Origin: Streptomyces sp. Mut1 | GTDB lineage: Bacteria; Actinomycetota; Actinomycetes; Streptomycetales; Streptomycetaceae | Length of the DNA: 64,000 nt | Direction of reading: 5' to 3' | Assembly: GCF_030719295.1 (NCBI RefSeq) | Contig: NZ_CP120997.1 | Coordinates: forward strand, 6,272,001-6,336,000 | Part shown: one piece after another, positions 52,456 through 61,506 of the stretch | Position numbering within the stretch: the stretch's first letter is position 1 | Layout: every line of letters starts with the position of its first letter | Made by a program: the position numbers and the translations under genes | Notes under the pieces: model-generated | Databases searched by the model: none | The model's input: only the letters and a program-made list of their open reading frames with translations | What the model was told of the DNA's origin: nothing

Positions 52456-53348
52456 AACCGGGCACGGAGGCACTGCGGCTGCGGGGTGTGGGGCGGCGCT
52501 ACGGCCTCGCCGGGCCCTGGGTGCTGCGCGGGGTCGACCTCGACCTGCCCGCACGCGCCCTGGTCCGCGTCGAAGGGGCCAACGGCACCGGGAAGTCGAC
52601 CCTGCTGCGGCTGCTGGCCGGGATCGACGCCCCGTCCGAGGGCCGGATCACCGGCCGCGGGCCGCGCACGGCGTACGTCCCCGAGCGGTTCTCCGCAGCC
52701 CTGCCCTTCACGGCCGCCGGCTACCTCGCCCACCTGGGCCGGATCCACGGGCTGCGGCCGGCGGACGCGGCGGCGAGGGCGAGCGGCCGGCTGACCCGGT
52801 TCGGCGCCGCCGCGCACGCCGGGACCCCGCTCGCCGAACTCTCCAAGGGCACCAGCCAGAAGGTCGCCGTCGCCCAGGCGCTGCTCGCCGAGCCGGAGCT
52901 GCTGGTGCTGGACGAGGCGTGGACCGGCCTGGACACCGAGGCGCGCGGCGAACTGGACCTGGCCGTCGTCGAACGCGTCGCCGCCGGGGCCACCGTCGTG
53001 TACGTCGACCACGACCCGCACCGGCTGGCGGGCGCGGTCGACGCCGCGTACCGCGTCGAGGGGCAGGCCCTGGTCCCCGCGCCGCTCGCCGCCCCCGACG
53101 CGGCCCCCGGCCCCCGGATCCTGATCGAGGCGACGTGCGCGCCGGGCACCCCGCTCCCGGCCCGGCTGCCCGGCGCGCCGGAGGGCACGGCCGCGCCGGA
53201 CGGCACGGCGCGGCTCACGGTCCCGGCCGCGCACTCCGACGCCCTGCTGGGCGCGCTGCTCACGGCGCGCCCGCCGTGGCACATCAGCCAGGTGACGGCG
53301 GCCGGTGCTCGGGCCGGCCGCCCGGCCTCCCGGGACGGGGCGCCATGA
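52452..53348 (+). CDS. ABC transporter ATP-binding protein
   Basis: About 298 residues if translation begins at CTG 52452, which overlaps the AIM24 stop (CTGA). No ATG exists before the ABC domain, and GTG 52488 would cut its first strand, so the start is uncertain. Motifs: Walker A EGANGTGKST, signature region LSKGTSQKVAVAQAL (LSGGQ varied to LSKGT), Walker B LLVLDEAWTGLD, and switch His in VYVDHDPHR. A C-terminal extension of about 80 residues is specific to this group. With the next gene it forms a two-gene transporter, probably an exporter, with unknown cargo. Confidence 0.85.
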   Translation: MKPGTEALRLRGVGRRYGLAGPWVLRGVDLDLPARALVRVEGANGTGKSTLLRLLAGIDAPSEGRITGRGPRTAYVPERFSAALPFTAAGYLAHLGRIHGLRPADAAARASGRLTRFGAAAHAGTPLAELSKGTSQKVAVAQALLAEPELLVLDEAWTGLDTEARGELDLAVVERVAAGATVVYVDHDPHRLAGAVDAAYRVEGQALVPAPLAAPDAAPGPRILIEATCAPGTPLPARLPGAPEGTAAPDGTARLTVPAAHSDALLGALLTARPPWHISQVTAAGARAGRPASRDGAP

Positions 53349-54016
53349 CCGCGCTCATCCGCTACCAGGCCGACCTGCTCGTACGGTCGCAGCGCTGGAC
53401 GGCCCCGGTGCTGCTGTACGCGGCCTTCCTCGCCGTCGGTGTGCGCGCGGGGCAGCCCGTGCTGGACTCGCTCGGCTACACCGCCGCCGGGCTGCTGCCG
53501 GTCACCGCGTGGCTCGTGCGGGTGTGCGCCGGCCAGGAGCCGCCTGCCGCCCGCGCGGTCGTCGCGGCCGCGGTCGGCGGGCAGCCACGGGCGCATCTGG
53601 CCGCCCTGCTCACCGCGCTGGGGTGTGCCGGGCTGCTGGGCACGGCCGCCACGGCGGTCGTGCTGGTGATCAGCGACCCGGCAGGTGCCGACCACATGGT
53701 CCGGGTACCGCTGCCGGCGGCCTGCGTCGCCGGACTGCTCGCCACCGCCTGCTGTGTGCTGCTGGGCGCGGCGGTCGGCGCCCTGTGCACCCGGCCGCTG
53801 CTGCACGGCCGGGGCTGGTCGATGGTGGCGACCGTGCTCGCCTCGCTGCTGGCGCTGGTGACCACCGGATCGCCCGCGAAGTACGCGGTGACGGGCCTGG
53901 TCACCGGTTCGCTCACGGGCACGGTCCATGTGCCGGTGCTCCCGCTGCTCGGAGCCGCGGCCGTCGCGGCCGCCGCGCTCGCGCTCGCCTGCCGGCTCAC
54001 TTCGGTACGCGGCTGA
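53345..54016 (+). CDS. ABC transporter membrane protein
   Basis: 223 residues from ATG 53345, overlapping the ATPase stop (ATGA). Six hydrophobic segments are present, for example PVLLYAAFLAVGV, LAALLTALGCAGLLGTAATAVVLV, ACVAGLLATACCVLLGAAVGAL, MVATVLASLLALVT and LPLLGAAAVAAAALALA. No family-specific motif was recognised, as is usual for small exporter permeases. It is the expected membrane partner of the preceding ATPase. Confidence 0.8.
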   Translation: MTALIRYQADLLVRSQRWTAPVLLYAAFLAVGVRAGQPVLDSLGYTAAGLLPVTAWLVRVCAGQEPPAARAVVAAAVGGQPRAHLAALLTALGCAGLLGTAATAVVLVISDPAGADHMVRVPLPAACVAGLLATACCVLLGAAVGALCTRPLLHGRGWSMVATVLASLLALVTTGSPAKYAVTGLVTGSLTGTVHVPVLPLLGAAAVAAAALALACRLTSVRG

Positions 54017-54030
54017 GTAGGCTCGTGGGT

Positions 54031-54255
54031 ATGGGTGAGGACAGGGACGAGCGTGTGGACGAGCGGCCGGACACGGAGTCCGGGTCCTTCTGCGGGACGG
54101 CCCCGGACGGGGCCCCGGAGCGGGCCGAGGGGCCGCCGTACGCCGAGTGCGTGCTGTGCCGGAAGCCGACCGAGTACGCCGAGTCGGTCAAGGGGATCAC
54201 GCTGTGCCCGGTGTGCGAGTGGCAGGAGGCCCAGCGCACGGCCTGCTCGGGCTGA
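54031..54255 (+). CDS. Small CxxC protein, function unknown
   Basis: 74 residues from ATG 54031, 14 bases after the permease gene. An acidic N-terminal part is followed by CVLCRKPTEYAESVKGITLCPVCEWQEAQ. The two CxxC pairs 16 residues apart suggest a small zinc ribbon. It is probably the last gene of the AIM24-ABC operon. I do not recognise a named family. Confidence 0.6.
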   Translation: MGEDRDERVDERPDTESGSFCGTAPDGAPERAEGPPYAECVLCRKPTEYAESVKGITLCPVCEWQEAQRTACSG

Positions 54256-54261
54256 GGCGGT

Positions 54262-55152
54262 TCAGCCGGCCATCAGCTCGGACACCTTGACGAAGCGGTA
54301 GCCCCGCTTCCGCAGCTCCGGCACGACCTGGCGGACCGCATCGGCGGTGACCGGCGCCGCGCTGCGGGTGCAGTGCATGACGACGAGCGAACCGGACCGC
54401 ACCCCGTCCAGCACCTGTTCGGCCACGGCGTCCGCGTCCGTCGCGAAGGCATCGCCGCTGACGACGTCCCACTGGACGGCGGTCACCTTCTCCGGCCCGA
54501 GCGCCCGCAGCGTGTCGTCGTCGTAGCAGCCGCCGGGGAAGCGGAAGTACGGCACCACATTGCGGGCGCCGGTCTCGCGGATCGCCCCGAAGGCCCGCCG
54601 CACCTCGTCGCGCACGGCGTCCTTCTCCACGGTCGGCAGCCCGTAGCAGGGCGTCGTGAACGCGTAGTGGCTGTAGGAGTGGTTGCCGATCTCGAAGAGG
54701 GGGTCGGTGCCGATGGAGCGGGCCTGGTCCGGGTACTCCTCGGCCCACCGCCCGGTCATGAAGACCGTCGCCGGCACCTTCAGCCGGCGCAGCAGGGCGA
54801 TCAGTTCCGGATTGTCGAAGTGCTCACCGGCCGCCGCGCGCGGCCCCTCGTCGGCCGTCATGTCGGCGTCGAAGCTGAGCGCGACGACCTTCGCCGCGCG
54901 CTGCGGCCCGCGCTCGAAGACGGGGGTCCGCCCGCCGGGCCCGGGTGCCAGGACGGCGGGCTTCTCCGGGGCGGCCGGGGGAGCGGGGGAGTCGGCGGAG
55001 CGGTCCGGGGCGTGGGCGGCGGTACCGGAGGCCGAGGGCGGGCCGGAGGCGGGGGCCGGGCCGGGCACGGGGTGGCCGCAGCCGACGAGCCCCCCGCCGA
55101 GCACCGCTCCCAGCACACCCAAAGTTGTCACTCTGCGTGCGAAAGGTGTCAT
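54262..55152 (-). CDS. Polysaccharide deacetylase (NodB homology) lipoprotein
   Basis: 296 residues from ATG 55150-55152; a TTG at 55171-55173 would add 7 residues. A hydrophobic segment and the lipobox GLVGC predict a lipoprotein, followed by a Pro/Ala/Ser linker. NodB motifs: ALSFDADMTADE (motif 1), EIGNHSYSHYAF (motif 2, HSxxH), RFPGGCYDDDTL (motif 3), WDVVSGDAFA (motif 4) and LVVMHCTRSA (motif 5). It is thus a metal-dependent carbohydrate de-N-acetylase acting on peptidoglycan or another surface glycan outside the membrane. Confidence 0.88.
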   Translation of the reverse strand: MTPFARRVTTLGVLGAVLGGGLVGCGHPVPGPAPASGPPSASGTAAHAPDRSADSPAPPAAPEKPAVLAPGPGGRTPVFERGPQRAAKVVALSFDADMTADEGPRAAAGEHFDNPELIALLRRLKVPATVFMTGRWAEEYPDQARSIGTDPLFEIGNHSYSHYAFTTPCYGLPTVEKDAVRDEVRRAFGAIRETGARNVVPYFRFPGGCYDDDTLRALGPEKVTAVQWDVVSGDAFATDADAVAEQVLDGVRSGSLVVMHCTRSAAPVTADAVRQVVPELRKRGYRFVKVSELMAG

Positions 55153-55202
55153 TTCCGGAAAATAACCGATCAACCTACTTGTTGATCGACGCCGGGCGGC
55201 AC

Positions 55203-55257
55203 CCGGGCCGGGCCGCCGTCCCAGTGGGCCAAGGGGACGGCGACGGCGCCCGGCCCG
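55203..55257 (-). terminator. Imperfect hairpin after PhoX-type gene
   Basis: CGGGCCGGGC and CGCCGTCCC pair imperfectly with GGGGACGGCG and GCCCGGCCCG around a short loop, directly after the PhoX stop codon. Confidence 0.6.
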
Positions 55258-56634
55258 TCAGCGCCAGGGGCCCGTCACGGCGAACGTGGTGCCCGGGGTG
55301 TAGACGTTCACGTACATCGTCCCGTAGTCCGGCGCGAACGTGACACCCGCGAACTCGCCCCACTCCGGAGCCTCGGCCGTGCCGATGTTCTGCCGGCCGC
55401 GCGCCATCGCGTACACCTCGCCGCGCCGGGTCAGGCCGAACACGTGCTGGGCCCCGCCGCCGTCCTCGCACACCATCAGGCCGCCGTCGGGGGCCAGGGT
55501 GATGTTGTCGGGGGACTCGCCGGGCAGCTGGAGGTCGGTGTCCGGGCCGAAGACGACGACCAGGGTCAGCCGGCGCCCGGCGGGGTCGTAGCGCCAGACC
55601 TGTCCGTAGTGGTCCGCCGCCGAACCCTCCTCGCGGTACGCGAAGCTGGAGACGAAGTAGACGCAGGAGCCGCCCCAGTAGCAGCCCTCCAGCTTCTGGC
55701 CGTGGGTGATGCCCTTCGGACCGAAGTCCTGGAAGCGGATGGGGGTTTCGGCGGCCTGCGGGTCCGGTACGGGAACCCACTCGACGCCCTCGAACACCGT
55801 CCCGGTCTCCTGGACCGCCGAGAGGTCCGGGACCCCCGGCACCCGCATGGCCTCCAGCCGGCCGCCCGCCCGCAGCGAACCCGTGCCGCCCAGCGGCTTC
55901 TTCGGCAGAAAGCGGTAGAAGAGTCCGAACGGCTTCTCGAACGCGTCCTCCGTCTCGTAGACCGTCCCGTCGCGCGGATCGACCGCGATGGCCTCGTGCT
56001 GGAAGCGGCCCATCGCGGTCAGCGGCACGGCGCCGGTGCGGTGCGGGTCGGCGCCGTCCACCTCGAAGATGTAGCCGTGGTCCTTGGTATAGCCGTTGGT
56101 GCCGGCCCTGTCCTCGGTCTCCTCGCAGGTCAGCCAGGTGTTCCAGGGGGTCCGGCCGCCCGCGCAGTTCACCGCCGTACCGGCGATGGCGACCCGCTCG
56201 GACAGCACCCGGTTGTGGCCGTCGAGCTCCAGGGCCGTACAGCCGCCCTTGCCCATCGGATCGTAGGTGAGCCCCTCGACCGTCGGTACGGGGATCTCGG
56301 CGTCCACCCGGTTCTCGTGGTTGCGCACCAGCCGGACGTGCCCGCCCCGGGCGGCGAACGCGGCCATGCCGTCGCAGTGGCTGGGGACCCGGCCCTCACC
56401 GGAGCGGAGCGGGTCGCCCTCCCGGGACAGCACCCGGTAGCGGAAGCCCTTCGGCAGGTCGAGCAGGCCGTCCGGGTCCGGGACGAGCGGGCCGTAACCG
56501 CTGTGCCCGCGCGCGGCGGAGCTTCCGGCGAAGAGTTCGGTGAACGCCCCGGTGAAGGCGACCGACACGGCGGCGGCTCCGCTCGCGGCCAGGACGGTGC
56601 GCCGGGTCGCGAGGGGGCGGGGTGAGACTGACAT
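55258..56634 (-). CDS. PhoX-family (DUF839) phosphatase, Tat-exported
   Basis: 458 residues from ATG 56632-56634, with AGGGAG 6 bases upstream. The N-terminus ATRRTVLAASGAAAVSVAF looks like a Tat signal. The mature protein is a PhoX/DUF839 propeller: LVRNHENR, GGCTALELDGHNRV, NTWLTCEET, GRFQHEAIAVDPRDGTVYETED, SPDNITLAPDGGLMVCEDGG. PhoX enzymes are iron/calcium alkaline phosphatases that free phosphate outside the cell. The two-component genes lie just upstream on the same strand. GTTCACC occurs once (minus strand of 56709-56715) in its promoter region. Confidence 0.88.
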   Translation of the reverse strand: MSVSPRPLATRRTVLAASGAAAVSVAFTGAFTELFAGSSAARGHSGYGPLVPDPDGLLDLPKGFRYRVLSREGDPLRSGEGRVPSHCDGMAAFAARGGHVRLVRNHENRVDAEIPVPTVEGLTYDPMGKGGCTALELDGHNRVLSERVAIAGTAVNCAGGRTPWNTWLTCEETEDRAGTNGYTKDHGYIFEVDGADPHRTGAVPLTAMGRFQHEAIAVDPRDGTVYETEDAFEKPFGLFYRFLPKKPLGGTGSLRAGGRLEAMRVPGVPDLSAVQETGTVFEGVEWVPVPDPQAAETPIRFQDFGPKGITHGQKLEGCYWGGSCVYFVSSFAYREEGSAADHYGQVWRYDPAGRRLTLVVVFGPDTDLQLPGESPDNITLAPDGGLMVCEDGGGAQHVFGLTRRGEVYAMARGRQNIGTAEAPEWGEFAGVTFAPDYGTMYVNVYTPGTTFAVTGPWR

Positions 56635-56738
56635 GGGCAACTCCCTGCGGGGGGACAGGACAGATGACATGGCGACGTCAGGTGAGGGTCTGCCCGTTCG
56701 AGTGCTCCGGTGAACGTCGGCCCTCCCGGCAGACGTTG

Positions 56739-58289
56739 TCACGGCAGGTCTCCGGGACCGGCGCCGACGCTCCGGGGCAGCAGCAGACGGAACGTGGAGC
56801 CGTAGCCCGGCCGGGTGTCGACTTCGAGCCGCCCGTCGTGCGCCTCGGCGATGGTGGAGGCGATCGACAGACCGAGACCCGACCCCGGCTCCGCGCCGTC
56901 CGGGCCGGCCGCGGGCCCCCGGTAGAACCGTTCGAACACCTGCTGCGCCGCGTCCGCCGCGAGACCCGGCCCGTCGTCGGCGACCTCCACCACACACGCC
57001 GGCACCCCGGCGGGCAGCGCTGCCGTCGCGCTGCCGCGGCCCGGCCGGTCGGTGCCCCCGGTGTCCGGGCCGGTGCGTACGGTGCCGACCCGGACCTCGA
57101 CACGGGCACCGGGCGGGGTGTGCCGGCAGGCGTTGGCCAGCAGGTTGCCGATCACCTGGGACAACTGGTGCGCGTCCCCCAGCGCCTCCACCACATCGAG
57201 CGCGGGCTCCGCACCGTCCCCGCCCCCGCGGCCCAGCGGGGCGAGGCGTACCTCGCGCCCCGGATGCGCGACGACCGCCGCGCCGACCCCGTCGGCCGCC
57301 AGCGACAGCAGGTCCACGGTCTCGCGGTGCGCGACGGGCGCGTACCCCAGCTTGGCCAGCAGGAAGAGATCGTCGACGAGACGGCTCATCCGCTCCGCGT
57401 TCCGGGCGATCAGCTCGTGGGCCTCGCGCCGGCGCGCCGCGGGCAGGCGCGGCTGCTCCACGAGGAGTTCGGCGAAACCCTGGATCGAGGTGAGCGGGGT
57501 GCGCAGTTCGTGGCCCGCGTCCGCCATGAAGCGCCGCAGCCGCTGCTCGGACGCGTCCTTGCGGTGCAGGGCCGCCCGGACCTGGCCGAGCATCGTGTTG
57601 AAGGCGATGCCGAGCCGCCCGGTCTCCGTACGCGGATCGGTGTCGGCGACGGTCAGGGCCGACTCCCCGCCGGTGATGCGCAGGGCCGTGCGTTCCATCC
57701 GGGCCAGCGGGCGCAGCCCCAGCCGTACGGCGGCGCTGCCCAGCAGCCCGACACCCGCGGCCACGACCGCGCCGATCGCGAGGCTGAACCACAGCAGCTT
57801 GGACGTGGCCCCCTCGACGGTGTCGAGGGGGAGCGCGACGACGACGCGCCGCCCGTCCGGGCCGGTGTCCGCGATCACCCGCCAGCGCGAGCCCCCGTCG
57901 GCTGCGGGCACGGTCGTGGGACGCCCGCTCTCCAGCGTGAGGGCGGAGACGGTGGAGGGCAGCCGGGGCCGGCCGCTGCCGCTGCCCAGCGAGTCGGGGC
58001 GGAGCCGGCCGTCCGAGGTGTAGAAGAAGACCCGGTAGTCGGACGGCAGGGCGTCCTCGCGGGGCTCGGGAGCGTCCGGCCGCCTGCCGTGCGCCGGGGC
58101 GTACGCGGCCGGGGGAGGCGGCCGGAAGTCGGTCAGACGGTGGTCGATCTGGCCGGTCAGCCAGGACCGCATGACCGCGAGACCGGCGGCCTGCGAGACC
58201 AGCACGGCCAGCGTGGCCAGCACGGTGGAGATCAGCACGAGCCGGGTCCGCACCGAGCGGGGCCGCAGCCGGCGCGCCCGCTGTCTCAC
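56739..58289 (-). CDS. Sensor histidine kinase of an OmpR-type two-component system
   Basis: 516 residues from GTG 58287-58289, overlapping the regulator stop (GTGA). Two membrane helices (LVLISTVLATLAVLVSQAAGLAV and LLWFSLAIGAVVAAGVGLLGS) flank an extracytoplasmic sensor of about 130 residues containing YRVFFYTSDGRLRPDSLG. A HAMP domain, the phosphoacceptor H-box FMADAGHELRTPLTSI, and the ATPase domain (N-box NLLANACRHT, G1 VADDGPGLA, G2 GSGLGLSIA) follow. It should phosphorylate the regulator encoded just before it. The PhoX gene lies 104 bases downstream. The stimulus is unknown; phosphate-related control is inference from the neighbour. Confidence 0.92.
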   Translation of the reverse strand: MRQRARRLRPRSVRTRLVLISTVLATLAVLVSQAAGLAVMRSWLTGQIDHRLTDFRPPPPAAYAPAHGRRPDAPEPREDALPSDYRVFFYTSDGRLRPDSLGSGSGRPRLPSTVSALTLESGRPTTVPAADGGSRWRVIADTGPDGRRVVVALPLDTVEGATSKLLWFSLAIGAVVAAGVGLLGSAAVRLGLRPLARMERTALRITGGESALTVADTDPRTETGRLGIAFNTMLGQVRAALHRKDASEQRLRRFMADAGHELRTPLTSIQGFAELLVEQPRLPAARRREAHELIARNAERMSRLVDDLFLLAKLGYAPVAHRETVDLLSLAADGVGAAVVAHPGREVRLAPLGRGGGDGAEPALDVVEALGDAHQLSQVIGNLLANACRHTPPGARVEVRVGTVRTGPDTGGTDRPGRGSATAALPAGVPACVVEVADDGPGLAADAAQQVFERFYRGPAAGPDGAEPGSGLGLSIASTIAEAHDGRLEVDTRPGYGSTFRLLLPRSVGAGPGDLP

Positions 58290-59005
58290 GGCGCGTCCTC
58301 GCGCGGCAGCCGCAGGCAGTAGCCGACGCCGCGCACGGTGTGGATCAGCGGCCGCCCGGCGCGGTCGATCTTGCGGCGCAGGTTCTTGATGTACGTGTCG
58401 ACGATCCGGGTGTCCCCGGCGAAGCCGTACTGCCACACGGCCAGCAGGATGTCCTGCTTCTCCAGCACCTTCTCCGGCTGGGACGCCAGGCACACCAGGA
58501 GCCGGAATTCGGTCGGCGACAGCTGTACGGGCGCGCCGGCCCGGTGCACGGTGTGCCGCTCGCGGTCGACGCTCAGGTCCGCGTACCGCAGCGGGGGCTG
58601 TTCGGCCGGCGGCCGGGGCGCGCCCCCGGTGCGGCGCAGGATGGCCCGGACGCGCAGCAGGATCTCCTGGATGTGGAACGGCTTGGTGACGTAGTCGTCG
58701 CCGCCCGAGCTGAGCCCGATGATGCGGTCCTCGATGTCCGTGCGGGCGGTCAGGAACAGCACCGGGGTGTAGTCGCCGCGGGACCGCAGCCCGCGCGTCA
58801 CGGCGAACCCGTCCGTGTCCGGAAGCATCACGTCCAGCACGATCAGGTCCGGCCGGCCCCGCTCCACCTCGCCCGCCGCGTCGCCCCCGTTGGCCGCCGA
58901 GACGACGCTGTACCCGGCCGCGTTCAGGGCCGAGGTGAGCAGGGTACGGATGCCCGGGTCGTCCTCGACGACGAGCACGGTGTGCCGGGCCGGCCGGTCG
59001 CCCAT
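58286..59005 (-). CDS. OmpR-family response regulator
   Basis: 239 residues from ATG 59003-59005, with GAGGTG 9 bases upstream; a GTG four codons earlier is possible. The receiver has the acidic pair VVEDD, the phosphoacceptor Asp in LIVLDVMLPDTDG, Thr in FLTAR and Lys in DYVTKPF. A winged-helix OmpR/PhoB DNA-binding domain follows (LSPTEFRLLVCLASQPEKVLEKQDILLAVW, RIVDTYIKNLRRKI, IHTVRGVGYCL). Translation is coupled to the kinase gene. Confidence 0.94.
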   Translation of the reverse strand: MGDRPARHTVLVVEDDPGIRTLLTSALNAAGYSVVSAANGGDAAGEVERGRPDLIVLDVMLPDTDGFAVTRGLRSRGDYTPVLFLTARTDIEDRIIGLSSGGDDYVTKPFHIQEILLRVRAILRRTGGAPRPPAEQPPLRYADLSVDRERHTVHRAGAPVQLSPTEFRLLVCLASQPEKVLEKQDILLAVWQYGFAGDTRIVDTYIKNLRRKIDRAGRPLIHTVRGVGYCLRLPREDAP

Positions 59006-59105
59006 CGGAAGGATCACCTCGCGGCTTCTGCGGACACGGCCCGGGCGGCGCCGTGCGGCGCGATGCTACGGGCCGAACTTGTGCGCGTTCACAGGAACGG
59101 GGGCA

Positions 59106-59128
59106 CGCCCCGGCGGGGGTCCGGGGCG
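59106..59128 (-). terminator. Short hairpin after CotH-like gene
   Basis: 8-bp perfect arms (CGCCCCGG) with a 7-base loop, between the CotH-like gene and the two-component genes. Modest strength. Confidence 0.45.
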
Positions 59129-59137
59129 CGCCGCAGG

Positions 59138-60832
59138 TCAGCCGGTTACCTCCTTGTTCTTCGCCAGCGCCGTCGTGCGCTGGGTGACCGTGGTGCGCAG
59201 GGTGCCGACCGCGCTCTCGATGTCCTTCGCGGGGACACCGGCCCTGGTCGCCTGCTCCGCGAGGTCGTCCAGGGTCTTCGTGGCCTTGCCGGAGGCGTAG
59301 AACTTCTCGTACAGGTCCTGGTACGCCTTCTTGTACACCGCGTCGAAGGCGTCGAGCTTCAGGAACCGTTCCTTCAGCGCGTGCCCGGACCGCATGCCGC
59401 CGCCTCCGCCGCCGCCCTTGCCCGCGTCACCGCCCGGCGCGTCGGGCATGTCGCCGAAGTCGGGCATCTCCGCGCCCTCGGGCAGCTCGGGCATCCCTTC
59501 CGGCAGGCCCTCGGGCATGCCGCCGCCCATGCTCATCCGGTCGTCGGGCCCGGCGGTGGCGTCCCCGCTGAACGTGAGGTTGTAGTCCCAGCCCAGCACC
59601 GAGAACTTCTTGGAGTTCAGGTCGTACCCGAGCAGGTAGTTCTTCCCCGGGCCCGCCATGTCGTCGAAGTTCATCAGCAGGTTCTGCGCCGCGACGTAGT
59701 GGGCGAACGAGTCGACGTCCACGTACTCGTCCAGATCGGCGGCGAACTCCTTGTCGGAGGCCTTCTCCACCCACTTGGTCAGCTTCATCACGGGTTCGAG
59801 GTCCTGGCTGCCGACCTTGTTCAGCTGCCGGAAGGACGTCTCGTACTTCGAGGGGTCGTCCCCCTGGTAGTCGAACGTCCCGCCCGCCCTGGCCTTGTAG
59901 ACCACGGACTCGCCCTCGACGGCCTCGGCGTACTCCGTGTCCGGGTTCTCGACCATCAGCCGCACGGCCGTCGGCCGGTTGTTGACCTTCAGGGTCGAGA
60001 GGCTGTACCGCTCGGCCGGCTCCCCGGTCCCGTCGATCAGCGAGAGGGCCAGCGCCTCGTTGAGCGGGACCTGGGAGTTGCTGCCCGGACGCAGCGAGAT
60101 CTCCCGCTCGCCCTGGTAGGCGCGGCCCTCCACGTACTCGTCGATCTTGATGAGCCAGGGCAGCTCCTCGGGCTTGTCGGCGGACAGGTTGTACTGCGTC
60201 ATCCCGCCACCCCCGCCCCGCCCACCGGCAGCGGCCCCGCCATCACCGGCCGCTTCACCACCACCGGCCGCCTGACCACCACCAGTCGCCTCACCGCCGT
60301 CCGCCGGGGCGCCCGGCGGCTGTGCGCCGCCCGGGGCATCCCCGCCGCCGGGCATCCGGCCGTCGCCCTGCCCGCCGCGCCGGCCCGCGCCGCCGGCCGG
60401 CATACCGCCACCGCTGCCCCGGTTGTTGCCCCGCAGGGACATCAGGGTCGAGTTGCCCTTGAGGCGGATGCCGACGTCGGTCAGGTAGACCCCGTCGATG
60501 GTGAGGTCCGCCGGGATCGAGTCCTTGGTCCCGTCCTTCTTGAACTCCTTCATCATCTTGTCGAAGTCGGTCTGCTTGTACTCCAGTTGCACGGAGTGCC
60601 GCACGGAGGTGTCGTACAGCCCGACCGGGCCGCCGACGTCCTCCGTGATCGTGTCGGCCTCCACCCGCGAGGAGGAGGTGACGTACGGGGAGATACGGGC
60701 GTCGCCGAACGCGTACAGCATCACCGCGAGCCCCGCGCACAGGGCGCCGGCGGGCTTCCAGTGGTGCCGCAGCCGTACGGGCACGCGGTCGCGCAGCCGT
60801 CGCCTCCGGGGCGTGCCGTCGACGGGGCTCAC
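59138..60832 (-). CDS. CotH kinase-like membrane protein
   Basis: 564 residues from GTG 60830-60832, overlapping the DUF4956 stop (GTGA). One N-terminal membrane helix (PAGALCAGLAVMLYAFG) places the rest outside. The CotH domain is spread over about 75-420: VGIRLKGNSTLMSL, LPWLIKIDEYVEGRAYQGEREISLRPG, LVENPDTEYAE-like block and VLGWDYNLTFSG (with the acidic metal ligand). A Gly-rich insertion (about 135-215) and a Met/Pro/Gly-rich stretch near 430 are unusual. CotH of Bacillus phosphorylates spore-coat proteins; this homologue may phosphorylate a surface protein. It is the last gene of the VTC-DUF4956-CotH operon. Confidence 0.85.
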   Translation of the reverse strand: MSPVDGTPRRRRLRDRVPVRLRHHWKPAGALCAGLAVMLYAFGDARISPYVTSSSRVEADTITEDVGGPVGLYDTSVRHSVQLEYKQTDFDKMMKEFKKDGTKDSIPADLTIDGVYLTDVGIRLKGNSTLMSLRGNNRGSGGGMPAGGAGRRGGQGDGRMPGGGDAPGGAQPPGAPADGGEATGGGQAAGGGEAAGDGGAAAGGRGGGGGMTQYNLSADKPEELPWLIKIDEYVEGRAYQGEREISLRPGSNSQVPLNEALALSLIDGTGEPAERYSLSTLKVNNRPTAVRLMVENPDTEYAEAVEGESVVYKARAGGTFDYQGDDPSKYETSFRQLNKVGSQDLEPVMKLTKWVEKASDKEFAADLDEYVDVDSFAHYVAAQNLLMNFDDMAGPGKNYLLGYDLNSKKFSVLGWDYNLTFSGDATAGPDDRMSMGGGMPEGLPEGMPELPEGAEMPDFGDMPDAPGGDAGKGGGGGGGMRSGHALKERFLKLDAFDAVYKKAYQDLYEKFYASGKATKTLDDLAEQATRAGVPAKDIESAVGTLRTTVTQRTTALAKNKEVTG

Positions 60833-61506
60833 AGGTCGGTGGTGTCGTAACCGGTCAGGACCGTCACCCGCTGGCCGGAGGTGCGCTCCTGCAACGCGGT
60901 GACCAGGTCGCCGGGCTCCGTGCCCTTCTTCATGCGGACCGTGTAGAACACCTCGTTCAGCGCCCCGCCGCGGATCGTCTCCGTGCTCACCAGCTCGAAC
61001 TCGGTCGTGTACTTGATCAGGACGTCACGGATGCCCGGGGTGTAGTCCTCGCCCGCCGGGACCTGGACCTTGACGACCTGGCGCTGGACGTTCAGGGCGA
61101 ACCAGTCGAACTTGTGCATGATGACGACGACCACGCAGATCACGACCGCGCCGACCGCGGCCAGTGTGTAGAAGCGCGCACCGCAGGCCATGCCGATCGC
61201 CATGGCCAGGAAGATGAACCCGACGTCCCGGGTCTCCTTGACCGCGTTACGGAACCGGACCACGGACAACGCGCCGACCAGGGAGAACGCCCGTGCCAGG
61301 TTGGAGCCGACGACCAGCATGATCAGTGCGACGATCATGCCGACGATGACGAGGGTCTGCACGTAGGACTGGCTGTAGGACACGTTCCGGTGGGTGTACC
61401 GGTAGACGTAGCCGATGATCGTGCTCAGGACGAAGGACAGCACCATCGCCGCGACGACGTCGGTGACGCTGAACGTCCCGCTGAGTTCCTGCAGATCGAA
61501 ATTCAC
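60829..61506 (-). CDS. DUF4956 membrane protein
   Basis: 225 residues from GTG 61504-61506, overlapping the VTC gene stop. Four to five membrane helices fill the N-terminal half (VVAAMVLSFVLSTIIGYVY, LVIVGMIVALIMLVVGS, VGFIFLAMAIGMACGARFYTL and AAVGAVVICVVVVIM). A conserved block SLVGALSVVRFRNAVKETRDV lies between helices. A cytoplasmic ferredoxin-like domain of about 80 residues ends the protein (VQVPAGEDYTPGIRDVLIKYTTEFELVSTETI). The family is unnamed but is often found with VTC and CotH genes, as here. Function unknown. Confidence 0.88.
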   Translation of the reverse strand: MNFDLQELSGTFSVTDVVAAMVLSFVLSTIIGYVYRYTHRNVSYSQSYVQTLVIVGMIVALIMLVVGSNLARAFSLVGALSVVRFRNAVKETRDVGFIFLAMAIGMACGARFYTLAAVGAVVICVVVVIMHKFDWFALNVQRQVVKVQVPAGEDYTPGIRDVLIKYTTEFELVSTETIRGGALNEVFYTVRMKKGTEPGDLVTALQERTSGQRVTVLTGYDTTDL

